Origin: Alentia gelatinosa
Lineage: Eukaryota > Annelida > Polychaeta > Phyllodocida > Polynoidae
Direction: 5' to 3'
DNA length: 64,000 nucleotides
NCBI GenBank assembly: GCA_950022655.1
Contig: OX465579.1
Coordinates: 20,373,088-20,437,087 of the forward strand
The position numbers were made by a program, and so were the translations under genes. Below the pieces are notes generated by a model that was not told the origin of the DNA, ran no database searches, and worked only from the letters and a program-made list of their open reading frames with translations. Shown here piece after piece: positions 1 through 12,400 of the stretch (position 1 is its first letter; every line of letters begins with the position of its first letter).

Positions 1-220
1 GGCGTATTTCTGCCTCCTCGGATTTCTACCTAGAAAGACGATCAAGTTATCTGTATCCACTCACGAAGAAGCAGTACCTCCATCCTCAGTAAATTCCAAT
101 ATCTTATCATCCATCTATTATGAACTCTCATTAGAAAATGTATAGGGCACCTGGAATTCACAACCCAGAGATTTTAACACAAAAGAAACCTCCAGGAGGG
201 GATTCCGAAAAAACAACCAT

Positions 221-413
221 TAAGACCCGGCGTCAACTTACTACGATATGGTTCCGATATGGTCTATGATGCACCTCCCGATAAAAAGCCAAAATCGCGT
301 CGGAAGGTCACTTAATATCGGGGCAGTTGACCACGTTTCTGCGATTAGACACCGATAAAAAAAACACGTAATGCGTGGTGGATTGGCATGTCTAGACATA
401 TGTCTACGATTTA
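221..413 (+). mobile_element. Family A MITE, truncated copy
   Basis: Starts TAAGACCCGGCGTC and runs through the family core (ATATCGGGGCAGTTGACCAC, then GCATGTCTAGACATATG), then stops before the other terminus. Aligned by eye to the full copies at 11138 and 11631. Confidence 0.75.
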
Positions 414-562
414 GTAAGTCTACACTGAGTTATCTACATGCCTTAGAGTGCTGTGGCGTTGTAGCGTAACCTGGAACTACATAAGCTATTTATTGGTATA
501 GACCTGTTATCTTTCATTTAGGTAGATAGTAAATACAAAAACGAGTGGCTGTAATCTACTCG

Positions 563-617
563 TGGTTGATGATATAATATCCTGACTACCCTCCGGATAT
601 TACTATGCATCAACTAC
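563..617. repeat. Small hairpin
   Basis: TGGTTGATGATATAATATCC and GGATATTACTATGCATCAAC are imperfect inverted repeats around a 10-base spacer. Confidence 0.5.
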
Positions 618-675
618 TCAGGGATTACGACCAGTCGTACACAAAACCAGTCATTACTGTGTATATATACAGAAC

Positions 676-865
676 CAGGGGCCTGTTTAATAATCTAGGC
701 TTGTACATAAAGACCCCCGATGTGGATAAACTTCATTCAACACTTCCTTTCAATGATTAGAAATGGTTTTGGGAACGAGCTTAAATATTATTAAACAATA
801 ACCCTTGCGAGAGGTCTCCTTGTACCCTGCACTTTCATAGGCATAGATTATTCAACAGACCCCTG
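676..865. mobile_element. Family H foldback element
   Basis: Left end CAGGGGCCTGTTTAATAATC and right end ATTATTCAACAGACCCCTG form an inverted repeat. The interior (GAGCTTAAATATTATTAAAC, AGGTCTCCTTGTACCCTGC) is shared with the copy at 35677. Confidence 0.65.
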
Positions 866-2015
866 ACTATATGGAAACTAGCTTACTGTCTTCCTACGTC
901 GAAAATATGCGCTGAAATTACTGATAGGCTGCTTTGGCATCGGGAAATAGATAATTTTGATAACCACTTTGAAGTACTAAGATAGTCAACCTATTTGTGT
1001 ATCATGATATACCTAAATATTGCGAAATCTTGCCGTGACATACCTCATACATCACCAGCCGACGCACAGTTATAGGTAGCAGGACCAGGCGTTATCCGTA
1101 GTTGACATGGCCATAGGTACAATTATGATAATATTCAATGTAAGTAGTCAGTACGAATATATATTACTAGATATTCATAACAGTTTAGAATTGTCCAGTA
1201 CAAAGATTTGTACTCCGACAGTCATAAACAATATGATTTCCTTCTTTCTTTTTTTTCTTATTCGATATGATGATATAAATACACCATATTGTGCGTTCTT
1301 ACGTGTAGTATAAAACAATACATATATCAATTTACTCTACAGCAAGTCAATCACATTAAGAGAGTGCAGGACAGGACAATGCAGGACATCATTTCCGTTT
1401 AAAGTACGCACCTGAATAAAGATATTTACCAGTATCGCCCATATATGTCGTTATCATAGTTGTTGATTCACCATTGCTCGTTTTAATAACCCAACCCATA
1501 TATAATAATGTAAGCTTTACGCAGAAGATCGTATCTAATGAGGAAGATGATTAATTGTACATTGAAGTAGGTGTGTGTCGTTAGTTAAAGCGATGGTGTT
1601 GTACATTCTGCATTGCATCAGTCATCCGGTATTAGGCATAATAAGACACGTAGCAGTAGGTAATCTCTATCCGTCTTCTCACAGGGTCCACTTTCTATCA
1701 GTCCACACCTGACACTGAGCAGCTCGCGGTGAGCAGCTCCCATTGGCGATGAGCAGTACTCAGTCTTGCTCGTCCCTCCCTCCTCCGTCACCCGCCACAT
1801 TTCCACATCACCATACGCCATGCAGCACTGCCACCTCGCGGCTGATATCCGAATGAGTGAGATAGGTCAACACCACCAATTTCCGTCCTACATATCTAGA
1901 ATACATGTACGGAACATTGCTACGTTTTAAACAATGTGCAGGGTTTTATTGAGGTATCATTTCCATAACAGGTCCTATCATGATAAAACCAGTTAGTGCT
2001 AGATCATGTAGGGTG
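866..2015. other. AT-rich intronic sequence, nothing recognised
   Basis: No repeat of the families above and no protein-like frame; the frame at 1107-1313 is AT-rich with no known domain. A GC-richer patch at 1675-1830 holds the GAGCWGCTC pair. Confidence 0.5.
1717..1739. promoter_or_regulatory. GAGCWGCTC motif pair
   Basis: GAGCAGCTC at 1717-1725 and 1731-1739, 14 bp apart. Candidate protein-binding palindrome; function unknown. Confidence 0.4.
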
Positions 2016-2019
2016 TTGC

Positions 2020-2175
2020 AATTATCCAACCCATGGTATTTCTCCCCATAGACATAAAATAGGGAACTTGTACTCAACGCCCATGGAGTACTTTTTTAAA
2101 GATTTCAATGGAGGATAATGCCAATTAGTCAGTGATAGGGATGAGAGGACGTCTGAACCACACTTGATCCATAGC
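2020..2175 (+). repeat. Dispersed repeat F
   Basis: CATAGACATAAAATAGGGAA, TACTCAACGCCCATG, ATTAGTCAGTGATAGGG and CTTGATCCATAGCCACTGA all recur in reverse complement at 23885-24060. Confidence 0.65.
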
Positions 2176-2315
2176 CACTGATAATATGGTATTCAAATGT
2201 GTAATATCTAGGTGCATTTCCATATCTTTGGTGGAGAGGCGAAAGGCAGGAAAATTTGTCGTTAAGTGGAATTCTCTGTTTTTTCTGGTGTTGACGATCA
2301 AGTGCCAAGACTACT

Positions 2316-2884
2316 ACGATAGAAAGTTAGACCTACCGATATGTAAATATCGGAGACTTATCGGGAAGGTGCACAATCGTAGGCAAATATCTTGACAACC
2401 CACTTCACGATGCATCGTAAAGGGTTGACTAGTAAAATGAAAAGGTCATCAAGGTCCCAATATATCCCACAATGATACCAAGGCAAAAGTGCATATCTTG
2501 AGGTGTTAGCTTCATTTTTAGATATACCATACAATATAATTCAGGAAATATCTCATTGATATGTTTACCAGGACACATAGAACAACAATGTTCTTTTCAG
2601 GTACTAAAAGCTCTTTTCTAAGTCAAACTAAGTCAAATGATTGATTTGAGACACTTATACCTAATATGCATTTGCTATCCTATTCCAAAATCTCATAACT
2701 TTCAGACTAGTATCTCACACGTGATACTGACTTTCTAGCCAGAATATTCTCCAATTCTCCGACTGAGCCACCGACATTCATCGGGAAGAAATCGTACGTA
2801 GAGACGCGATTTTGCTTTTTTGATCGGGAGCTCCATCGTAGGGCATATCGGAACGTATCGGGATCTCAGTGGACGCCGGGCCAA
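2316..2884 (-). mobile_element. Family A MITE, split copy
   Basis: A 5' part (ACTACGATAGAAAGTTAGAC to the AATCGTAGGCA block, about 2320-2390) and a 3' part ending GTGGACGCCGGGCC (about 2790-2884) are both present and in the same order as in full copies. About 400 bp of unrelated sequence lies between them where the family core should be. This is either a later insertion with core loss or two separate fragments. Confidence 0.5.
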
Positions 2885-3594
2885 AATCTCAAGAGCCACT
2901 TCCCGTTGACTGATTTTACCGTTACCACATAATCGATTGACATTTAGTCTTCAGGTGGAAGTCCCGCGATAATTCAGTAAGCCTGTTGTTAAACTGACTG
3001 CTGAGATTCATTATTTGGAGATGGGAATACAGTTTTAAGTTCATACACAACAGAACTGTTTCTTATTGCTTAAAAGTTTGCTTCTCGTTACATCAAAGAA
3101 GATCTGCAGAAATATCTCATATCTTACCTAAGAACCTAGCCGTAAAGCCATTCGGTCGTATCACTGATTGATAAAAGCCACCTATTGTCGAAGCAGTGAC
3201 AATTAATGGTAAACTTGGTGTAAACCTCCTCATTCGACTTTCTATTCCAACCTATTTTAATGCCATGAGTGAAACTCATATGACATTTCACTTTCAATCC
3301 CTTTTGACAAAAATGAAATGATAGATAAAATACTTGGAACATAAAGAATAAATGAAATATGACTTGATGGAAAAATCTCTATCCAGATCGTGATATAATT
3401 TCTTTCTCGATGTTATCGTATTGAGACACTACAGGCGAATAATTGCTGAAGAAAGATAACATCGATAAAGATATACATAAATCCAAAGAATATATCATAA
3501 TTAACCGAGAAATCCAATTCAAATAACAAAAAGGGTCGGTACTGCGTTGTCCATGAGCCCTGGTTCTACCGGCAGATTTTGGCTCCTGATTTCT

Positions 3595-3730
3595 CAACCA
3601 CCATCAACCGATATTTTTGGATGAACATGGTCAATGGTCCTAATGATGTGACATCGCAAATCATTCGGCAAATGGAAACAGACCACCTATATTCAAAATC
3701 ACCGATCTTTTGTCGGGACTTTTAGCATGC
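3595..3730. mobile_element. Family B-like fragment
   Basis: ACCACCATCAACCGATATTT, GGCAAATGGAAACAGACCAC and CACCGATCTTTTGTCGGGA show the family signs: TTTCCA/TGGAAA ends near CCGAT/ATCGG. Confidence 0.4.
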
Positions 3731-3889
3731 ACACCACCCTCCCACCATTTAAATATATGAGCGAGTGTTGCCTAACACTTATATTGAAAATGATACCAAT
3801 GTAATGAAACTCTGTGAGAAGCTGTAAGGACACTCAAACAGACTGGTTAAGCCTAAGTCCTTGCAGGATAAATACTCAAATAAAAATAT

Positions 3890-3960
3890 ATATATATATA
3901 AAATTGCCGATCATTTTGTTGCCAAGTGGATAAGCACCTCCAGGGTATGTCAAACGTATT
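3890..3960. mobile_element. Small family B-like fragment
   Basis: AATTGCCGATCATTTTGTTG and GCCAAGTGGATAAGC follow a short (AT)n run. Partial match only. Confidence 0.3.
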
Positions 3961-4167
3961 ATGTTATTGCCAATATGAAATGCACCTTTTGCCATGAACC
4001 GGTCACCCTCCGCAAAGGACTCAGAAGGAACTGCATAGAGATCTGTATCCACTGAAAACATGCCACGAGTGGAAAAGCGATTACCGGAGAAGTGGTCCCA
4101 TATTTTTGAGGAGAATTGAATAAACCCGCGGGTTTTGAAAATAAGTCCAGTTAAGTTTGAGGTAGTG

Positions 4168-4210
4168 ATAAGGTTAGGGTTAGGGATAATGTTAGGGATA
4201 GGGTTATGGG
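4168..4210. repeat. Short TTAGGG-like tract
   Basis: GGTTAGGGTTAGGGATAATG then TTAGGGATAGGGTTATGGG. Two exact and several degenerate animal-telomere units; too short to call a real interstitial telomere. Confidence 0.5.
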
Positions 4211-5289
4211 TTTATTTGTTCATTTATACACATAATTTTGAAACGATCGCGTTTCGATTCTGGGCAAGTAAAGTCCCAGGAGAGTTCGTTTCGGGGCGTG
4301 ATCTCCGGTATTCGGAAAAGTACTCAATCCAGTACAGGGCAGATAACAAAGGGCTTTGGATGAACGGAGGGGTATAGCGTGCATTTCTGTACGAGAGACG
4401 AAACAAAGACCGAGGCGATGCAATGCTAACTACCTCAGTGCCACCCTTGGCAGTTATACCACACAGGGGGCCCGGAAGCACCAGGTAGAACAACATAATG
4501 TCAATGCTCACCTGGCAAGCGGGTGCTGTACTTCACTCCTCCTCCCCATTGTACATCTGACGAGTGTATCCCTTACACCACCCCGAAGGGAAAGCCTACG
4601 GCCGTATGGCCGGAAGCCCCGGCGACCCCCCACCCTCACCAGCTTGCACACTGGCGCCCTTTGCACCCGCACCCAGACAATGAAACAAAGGAGATGTGGT
4701 CATTAGAATCGTGTGTCTGTGCTGGGGGTGGGGGTCTGCACAGCAGGGATTCGCTGTTGCATATACCTGGTCGGCCGTTCATATCCGGCAGACGCCACCA
4801 TTCAGATGGACTGATTACCTGTTGAAATTAACAGGCACGACACGCTAATTAATGGTCAAGCAGATTGGGTTCCCTGCATGTGGTAGTACAATATTGTTTG
4901 TCTGAGGAGATGAATATTAGAGACTGAGTTTTTAATGGTGTTGTCACCTGCATCCATGGTGCATTAATTATCATGCTAACCTGGGGTTGTTTTTTTTTAA
5001 AGAAAGCAGGTTTGATCAACATGCGTCAATGAATATATTTTTCAGCAACACATATTAGTTTCTGTAAGTCATATACATACGTACTAATTTGTATTGTCCG
5101 AAAGGAAAAAAGTGGCGATCAGTATGCTTTATCAAATATGTATTCGTAACATTTCTGGAGAAAGATGTAGGCTGAAAATGTATGATTATATATAACGGGT
5201 AATATTTCTGGATTAACATAATAGTTTTATAGATGTATATTTACGTACATAGCAGGTAGGATTTCTGGTATAATATAGTTTCTGTAATG

Positions 5290-5290
<1 letters not shown>

Positions 5291-5338
<48 letters not shown>

Positions 5339-5358
5339 TGTATATACATATATATATA
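5291..5358. repeat. (AT)n microsatellite
   Basis: About 40 bases of pure TA followed by interrupted TACATATA. Confidence 0.95.
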
Positions 5359-5382
5359 CAAAACTATCTCTGTATATATATA

Positions 5383-5560
5383 CAGTAGAACCCCGCGTAA
5401 GCGGCCACCCTTCGTTCGGGGTCAAAGTGCCCGCTTACGCGGGTTGTCGGCTTTCGCGAGGTTAAAATAAACATCTAATAGAGGGAACCGTTCCGAGCAA
5501 AGGTGTCCGTTAACGCGGGGTGCCGCTTACGCGGGGTGTCCGTTAGGTGGGGTTCTACAG
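5383..5560. mobile_element. pogo/Tigger-like MITE, short copy
   Basis: Begins CAGTAGAACCCCGCGTAAG and ends GGTGGGGTTCTACAG, inverted, inserted after TA. CAGT-start termini next to TA are typical of pogo/Tigger elements (established knowledge). The interior contains repeated CCGCTTACGCGGG hairpin-forming blocks. No transposase. Sits at the edge of an (AT)n run. Confidence 0.7.
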
Positions 5561-5579
5561 ATATAGATATGGCAGGGAA

Positions 5580-6960
5580 GCTTTCTGAATAAGTCTCATA
5601 TTTGAACCATAAGAGACAAGGCTTTACGCTGAAGCCCAGAGGAAGGTCTCACGTAAGGCCTCCATACATAACGGTCCGTCTGACAGCCAGCTGTGCCCGC
5701 CTTGACGTACCTGTAGGTCATTACTCTATTGAAGGTATGCCACATCCTTATTTGGTCTTTCTGACGGGAAAGCTCGTTTCGGAAACTTGATGGCGGGGGG
5801 GCTAGCGGCATAGAAGGAGATGGAGAGTGAATGAACGGGGGCAACGTGGAAAAGGGAAGCTGATGTAGCTGCTGGGTTTCTGCTTTCTGCCGCCTGAATG
5901 CGGTACGAAATGCCAAACCAACAAATGTCGGCGTGCTAGCTGGCACAGGTGGGTTCTCACAGGTATTGTGTCTTCCCAGCGGGCCTTCCACCTCCAGGAG
6001 AATGGATGCCCCCACCCCTGTGCGTCCCCTTCGTGTGCGCATGCGTTCCGGTCGCGGCGTGATTCGCTGTGGGATTGAATCCATATTTGTGAGGGGTTCC
6101 AGGCCCGGCGAAAGGGGGCGCAGGTGTGTCGGGCGTGGGTCGCTGTGGTGCCGGCGGACTCGGTCACCTCTGATGAGGAGCCATCTCTCGATGGCGTTCT
6201 GGCAGTGCGTCTTCAGCAATGCCTGCCACATGCAATCCCCGCTGGCACGCTGTCACGTTTACCTTGAGAAAAACGTTTTCTCTGTATGTAAGCCTGCCAC
6301 TGGCAGGAGCAGACAGTATTCAGCAACAACAATGGGAATGCCATGGATAAAAGTATCCAATGTATCCTATTTATGATACACGAATACCTGACATAAAGTC
6401 CCTTACATATACAGTTAAAAATATTTTATAACATTCCCTAAGGCGCTTCCATTGAAGCAACCAAAGCCTCAGTTGTAGATAATAACGAAGTGCTCGCAGG
6501 AAAAGCTTTTGTTTCTACTGTCATTGTCGTAAGTGTTGCGCTGGAGAATGTTGCTGCCGGGGAAGCAGGGGGTGGAGGAGGAGGATGGGGGCTCCTCCTG
6601 ATTACAGTTTGAGCGGGGAAGCCGCCTCCCCGGCTCATCCCCGTATGATCCTGGCGCCGAATGACTGATCATTAATCCCTGTCTGTGACAGAGCGCATGG
6701 AGCCAGAGTCAATCTCAGCCTTCGGATTTCACTCCTCCCTTCCCAGTGGAGTAATTAATATTCATCGGGAAGAGATCCCACTCTATCTACAGCCTCGTAC
6801 GTCTCCTACCACCCCCTCCCTCCTCTCTCACCACCCCCACCCCCACCCCCATAGCCACGTCTTCTTTGCCACTAGATGGCACACATGGACGTCTAGAGGT
6901 ACCCACCGCCAGGGGGAGATAATTCAATATTGCAATGGGCGATAATTCAATAGCAAACTA
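5580..6960. other. Unique GC-rich islands, conserved-element-like
   Basis: 5580-6310 and 6430-6960 are unique, GC-richer than the surroundings, and free of the dispersed repeats. The 211-residue minus frame at 5596-6231 has a Pro/Arg/Ser composition typical of GC-rich non-coding DNA and no domain. Possible intronic regulatory elements; conservation is untested. Confidence 0.4.
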
Positions 6961-8879
6961 TCGTGTTCAATGAAAGATGAATATTAAAAGAAAATCTTAA
7001 TGGATTAAGATCAGCATATCAGAGAGAGAGTGAATAAAATACTCCACATCCTGAGGTTGTGTATGAGACGGAAGGGGAATTGGTGAGGAAAGAGATGGTT
7101 GCGGCATAATCACGCCCAACCCAGCGCTTCGTAAGGAAAAGAACTGCAATCAACACGGGACAGTTTTGAAAGGATTAGTCACACGACAAAATGAGTGCTA
7201 TAACCGTGAAGCGAAGACTGCTCGTTCACTTATTTAGACCTGTTATTACGTTTTCTGCTGGAGACTTTCTTTGTCTGTTTCTCGCAAGTGGATTTGCTAC
7301 TAACATAGATTGGCATTGCTTATTTAATGCGCAGAGCTGTCCGGTGAAAAACGTACTGAAGTGGAGAGCTTATCATTTTTCAGAATAACCCCATTGATTA
7401 AATGTCCTGTGCTTATTTTGCACAGTTTATTTCAGTGAATGTGCTTCGGGAGGCATTTATTAACCTCGCTTGGATTGCTGTGCGTGCCCTGAGAGTGTTA
7501 GCTATAGAGGACCACGCAATCTGAAAGAAATCAAAGGCCCTCCCATCCCTCAACAGAGACCACACGCTTAACACCAGTGAACATCTGATTAGGTTTTGTG
7601 TAAGGGAAGATTCTTTCTTCCCGTTTAGCCCGACTGACAGGGACAGCTTTACGTGTGCGGGTTTATCACCATACTCCCCTCAGTATAGATAAAGCATTCA
7701 CACCTCATCTCTCATTGGGTAGTGAACAGCTATTCAATGTAAAAACATGTGAGGTATAGAGCTAGTACCCAGAGCATGGCAATGTACAATTAATGTACCA
7801 GCGGGAAATAATCCAATAAGATTTTTTTTTAAAACACTCCTTCAAAATACACAATCATAAAGTAATTTTGCATTTTCTAGTAGTGCCACAGAAGTAACTG
7901 TGTATATATTTATTGAATATCAGCCTTTATTATCCACCGAATACAGAGTGTCTATAGTATACCTATAGGAGCTCTGCATTGACATACCAGGCGCAAAAGG
8001 ATATGTTGTATGCTTCTGGCTGCAAAATATAGACTAGTTTCAGATATATATAAGCCATTGTATGCTCCTCAGAGACCCCACCCAATATCTCGTATGTAAT
8101 GATTTTTAAGGCTCCAAAATGTCTACACAGATCAAAGATAAAATGATAAAAGATAGCCATGCTCATAAAAAGATGTTATCAAAAAGTACATGATAAAAAT
8201 AACGCGTAGTCTGAGAACTTGCACTTATACCATTACAACCTACGAAATAATTATTCGCAATACAAATACCCATTTCCTGCACCCGTAGCCCACCCCATAC
8301 TCTCATTCCATATTCTGTCACGGCTTTGCAAATTATCCGAACCTCACCATCTTCTCTCAGGGGAGTTGTTCCGTCAACCCCACCAACCTACCCACAATGA
8401 ACCCCATGTTACCGTCTATACATCTCACTCTTCACTACCCATGTGGCACCGAAACCACATCAGGGCATGGGACTTAGAGATGGGTGGTACTTATAAGTAC
8501 CATCAGCCTCGATATCTTTATATTTTTTACCACATCTCCGACCCTATTACTTCCTCCTCATCCCACACCACTTCCCCAGCCCACTCACTCGCACGCCCAG
8601 CCCAGAGAAGCCTACTTCCCTGCCAGCTACCTACACTCCAAACCCATAAAGCACGGGCCATCTCCTGGCAGTCCTACTCACCCACCCCATACAACACCCC
8701 AAGCTATCAGCTCCATGCCACACACACACCCGCCGCCACCCCGGGGACCCCCCGGGAGAGGCACACGCACGGCGGCCCCTCTCCGGGCGGCGACGGCGGG
8801 CGGCGACCCGGCAGGGTCTCCAGGGCAGGGGTTAATGGCTTCCCCGGGGCGTGAGGCCCCTCCGGTGGCTGAGGCCACT
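6961..8879. other. Intronic sequence; GC-rich patch at 8540-8880
   Basis: 6961-8215 is AT-rich with nothing recognised. 8219-8880 becomes C-rich and carries a 211-residue His/Pro/Ser frame I judge to be non-coding. Confidence 0.45.
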
Positions 8880-10240
8880 CCTAATGGAGTCCACGTCTGG
8901 CCTGGAGGACATAAACACGCAGAGCCCTCCCCACCTTCCTGGATGGCGTGGCTTATCCTACCTGGGACAGGTATGCGGGGTGAGAGAAGGTGGGTGTATG
9001 GGAAGGTAATACCAATACTCCTTCCTCTTACCACCAGTTTGTTGCACTGTTGTAACAATAAGGGTACAACGAGGGGTGAGAGATGGGGAGGAGTTCAAAG
9101 AAGGAGGTGAATATTTCCAATGAACAGATGTAATTCACACACATTCAGTATGTCTCATTATTATTATTTACCTGGGAATAAGTAAAAAAAAAATTTTTTT
9201 ACAGCCACTCTTGTGGTACAGAGTGCACAAAGTATGAATCCATGCAGAGTATGCAGAATGCAATCCGTACACCTGGCCAGTATTTGTGAGGCATTCATGC
9301 ACAGGTATATGCTATCACTAATTTTCCTTCCTCATATGACCAGTGTTGCAGAACACTCCCCCTTCCTAAATGGCATGACTTTTCCTACCTGGGACAGGTA
9401 AGGGTATGGAGGGTGAGAAAAGGGGAGTGTATTGGACGGTAATACCAATACTCCTTCCTCCTGCGACCAGTTGCACTACTATAACTACAAGGGACAACCA
9501 AACATGTACAGCCATAACTCCTGGTATTCTGACTGAAGACATGTATTAGGCCTGTATAATGCCTCCAATAACTCCCGATAACCATAAGCATTGCTTTGTA
9601 TGAGAAAGGTGTACCCTGAATCCAGGATGCCCTACCCTGGTGTGATTTCTGTGATGTTTTACCTTCTGGGACAGTGTAGTCGTGACATAAACATATAGAG
9701 CCCTCTCCCTTCTTGTTTGGCATGACTTATCCTACCTGGGACAGGTATATGAGGGTTGGGGTTGGAGTGTAAGCGAAAGTAACATCAATATCCCTTCCTC
9801 GTACGACCATTTTGTTATACTGCTCTTGGGTAGATAGCATACCTTTCATGGGGGCCTCCATTTTTCTCCCGATGCACTATTCATTAAGCAGAGCCAGTGA
9901 TACATGTTAAGCCCTAGTAGGACAAAGGATCTGCTTGGAGACTGCCAAATGCTAGAACTCCTCCACTCTCCTAGCAGATCCTTAGTCAATTTTTCTCCCG
10001 ATGCACCATTCATTAAGCAGAGCCAGTGATACATGTTAAGCCCTAGCAGCACAAAGGATCTGCTTGGAGACTGCCAACTGCTGGAACTCTTCCACTCTCC
10101 TAGCAGATCCTTAGTTCTGCTTGCCTCCAATAACTCTCAATAACCACAAGCATTGCTTTGTATGAGAAAGCCGGACCCTGAATCCAGGATGGCCTACCCT
10201 GGTGTGATTTCTGGGATGGTTTATCCGCTGGGGCGGCCTA
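8880..10240. repeat. Nested local duplication (three-fold unit)
   Basis: The block TCCTACCTGGGACAGGTA followed by AATACCAATACTCCTTCC occurs at about 8957, 9383 and 9734, each followed by a ACCAGTTTGTTGCAC-like block. A second block, TAAGCATTGCTTTGTATGAG with CCTGAATCCAGGATG, occurs at 9590 and 10148. The region grew by repeated local duplication. No coding signal. Confidence 0.7.
9861..10114. repeat. 127 bp tandem duplication containing a hairpin
   Basis: Two adjacent copies starting TTTTTCTCCCGATGCAC at 9861 and 9988, a 127 bp period, differing at few bases. Each copy contains AAGGATCTGCTTGGAGA and its near reverse complement TCTCCTAGCAGATCCTT, about 30 bases apart. Confidence 0.8.
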
Positions 10241-11135
10241 GTCGTGCTCGCGTACCGTGATAATCTGTCGCTGTTAAGCTCCCTTCCCCCAATCCTGTAG
10301 AGCAGGAATTACGCAGTCACGAGTGCATCGGAAAGGGAAATTAGCGTTCACGCTGGCTACACGCGTCACCGTTATATTAATGTGAACTAAACGTCAGAGA
10401 TTATTGACGCTGCTCGTGGTATCAGACAAGACCCACCGTGAACTCATAATTGTGGAAATGGAACCTATTTTCCACTAATGGATGAACATCCTCGGAGTGT
10501 GGCAAAAATGTAAACATGCAAATAAAGAACGATTCCGGCATCCATTCTAAAGGTATGGATTCAGCCCCGAATGTTGGTTCTGGCATGGCGTGTGTGTTCA
10601 ATTCGACATTATCGTTTAGGTCTACAACCCAGAAACCATTTCAGGAATGATAAATGTATCATATATTCACGTGCATTAATCATGGGCGGGTGGGGGGCGT
10701 GTGTGTATATATAAAGGCTGTTGATCCTGGTGGGATATGGCAGAAGGGTGTGAATAATTCGTCACGAGGGGGCTGCTCATTATAAAGCAGCACGGGGGGA
10801 CTGTGACAGGACGGTCAACACGTAGCAGGGCGTGGTCCTCTCAACCCCTCCCCCCACCTGATACCAACGGCGAATCTCTAGACCGTTATTACACACAAAA
10901 AAACTTGCCTCATCGAAGCCTCTAGCACAGTCTCCTCTCAATATTACATGGAGACATGGTTAGTGTGACTGACTGGAATCTGTTCCATGTTGTTTTGTGT
11001 CGGGAATATTCACCGAGTTTGAAGAATCCAGTCACACTCACTATGTCTATTATTAAAATCGATGTTTTATAACAACATCACGTGGTACGGAGTGCATGAA
11101 CTATTAGTTCGGACACAGCGTGCACAGCTGACTCA
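10241..11135. other. Unique intronic sequence
   Basis: Mixed composition with unique segments (10380-10680), a GGGCTGCTC near-match to the palindromic motif at 10749, and no frames. Nothing else recognised. Confidence 0.45.
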
Positions 11136-11137
11136 TA

Positions 11138-11420
11138 AGGCCCGGCGTCCACCAACTACGATAGAATCGTAGACCTCTCGATATGGCACCGATACAAAAT
11201 GTCAAAATCGGTGCCATATCAGGAAAGTGCAAAATCGTAGACATATGTCTAGACAAGCCAATCCACCACGCATTGTATGGGATTTTTATCGGTGTCTAAT
11301 CGCAGAAACGTGGTCAACTGCCCCGATATTAGGTGACCTTCCGACACGATTTTGATTTTTGATTGGTAGGTGCATCGTAGACCATATCGGAGCCATATCG
11401 TAGTGGTGGACGCCGGACCT
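11138..11420 (-). mobile_element. Family A MITE, full-length copy
   Basis: Begins AGGCCCGGCGTCCACC and ends GGTGGACGCCGGACCT, an inverted terminal repeat, with TA on each side. About 283 bp. The core contains the palindrome ATGTCTAGAC with flanks. No open frame. TA next to inverted ends is typical of Tc1/mariner-type superfamilies, but no transposase is here to confirm this. Confidence 0.8.
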
Positions 11421-11630
11421 TAGTGTGTGACATTTGCGCATGTGACACATACCTAGATATCATGAAAAAACGACATTTTAGTTACCTTATGGATTCGATG
11501 GATTCGATATTTATGCTCTTGGGCCGTATTCATGCTCTTGGGCCATGTTTTTGCTCTCGGGCCATATCTTTGTTATACGACATGACCAGTAGCAGGTAGT
11601 AATTGGTAGAAACTCGTTCCCAGGTGTATA

Positions 11631-11914
11631 AGGCCCGGCGTCCACCTACAACGAAATGGATCTGATATGGTCTACGATGCACCTTCCAAAAAAAAATCGA
11701 AATCGCGTCGGAAGGTCACCTAATATCGGGGCAGTTGACCACGGTCCTGCGATTAGACACCGATAAAAAACCCATACGATGTGTGGTGGATTGGCATGTC
11801 TAGACATATGTGTCTACGATTTTGCAACTTCCCGATATGTCTTCGATATTTGCTTTTTGTATTGGTGCCATATATAGGTCTAAATTTCTATCGTAATAGG
11901 TGGATGCCTGGCCT
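11631..11914 (+). mobile_element. Family A MITE, full-length copy
   Basis: Opposite orientation to the copy at 11138, from which it is separated by about 210 bp. Left end TA-AGGCCCGGCGTCCACC, right end GGTGGATGCCTGGCCT. The core matches in reverse complement. Confidence 0.8.
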
Positions 11915-11929
11915 AAGGATATAAGCCTG

Positions 11930-12400
11930 TGCACATACTCATGACAGTTTCGTACTACTACTCCCTGTATCCTACATACTGTGTATGGCAGCCTGTGCCA
12001 TACACCGTTATACAGAACACTTTGAGACATCCAAGGAACGTAGACATTAGAATAGCGTCGCAATATCAGAATAATTCAAATCTATGCAAATCCAATCAGA
12101 CGTGTTTAAATCTCCATGTAGATGTCTTGTCTACTCAGGCTTCGCCGCTCCGGTTTATTGTTCGCCAAATCCCGTTGATTGGCCACTTGCTTATGACGTC
12201 ATATCAAAATACTGGACCACAACCATGGCGTAGTATTATCACTTTATGTGTGCGATCATTGCCTGTAATCTTTTAGTGTTATTCCTATGGCTAAACTTGT
12301 ACCAGGGGTGAGATAAAGAACAACAAGCCATCGCTGTTCATCATACTATACTTGTTGGGGTTGCCTTTATTCTCGGAACTCGGTTAACTCTTGGTTCTAC
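11930..12400 (+). repeat. Dispersed repeat E, longest copy
   Basis: Blocks CGCAATATCAGAATAA, TGGCGTAGTATT and TTCCTATGGCTAAACTTGTA are shared with 17460-17760 in the same order; the left part (TGTGTATGGCAGCCTGTGCC) is shared with 40190-40410. No termini could be defined. Confidence 0.65.

Larger units (their letters stand above)
2885..5290. other. Intronic sequence with few features
   Basis: Holds family-B-like fragments near 2900, 3595 and 3890, the TTAGGG-like tract at 4168 and a C-rich unique patch at 4430-4800. Overlapping frames at 4135-4825 show no domains. Confidence 0.5.

Noticed and set aside
4168..4210. Interstitial telomere
   Set aside because: Only two exact TTAGGG units in a row; chance or a tiny slippage tract is enough to explain it.
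5596..6231. Minus-strand frame of 211 residues
   Set aside because: GC-rich unique island with overlapping frames on both strands, arginine/proline-rich composition and no recognisable family.
8219..8854. Plus-strand frame of 211 residues
   Set aside because: C-rich sequence giving a His/Pro/Ser peptide; a second overlapping frame is equally open.
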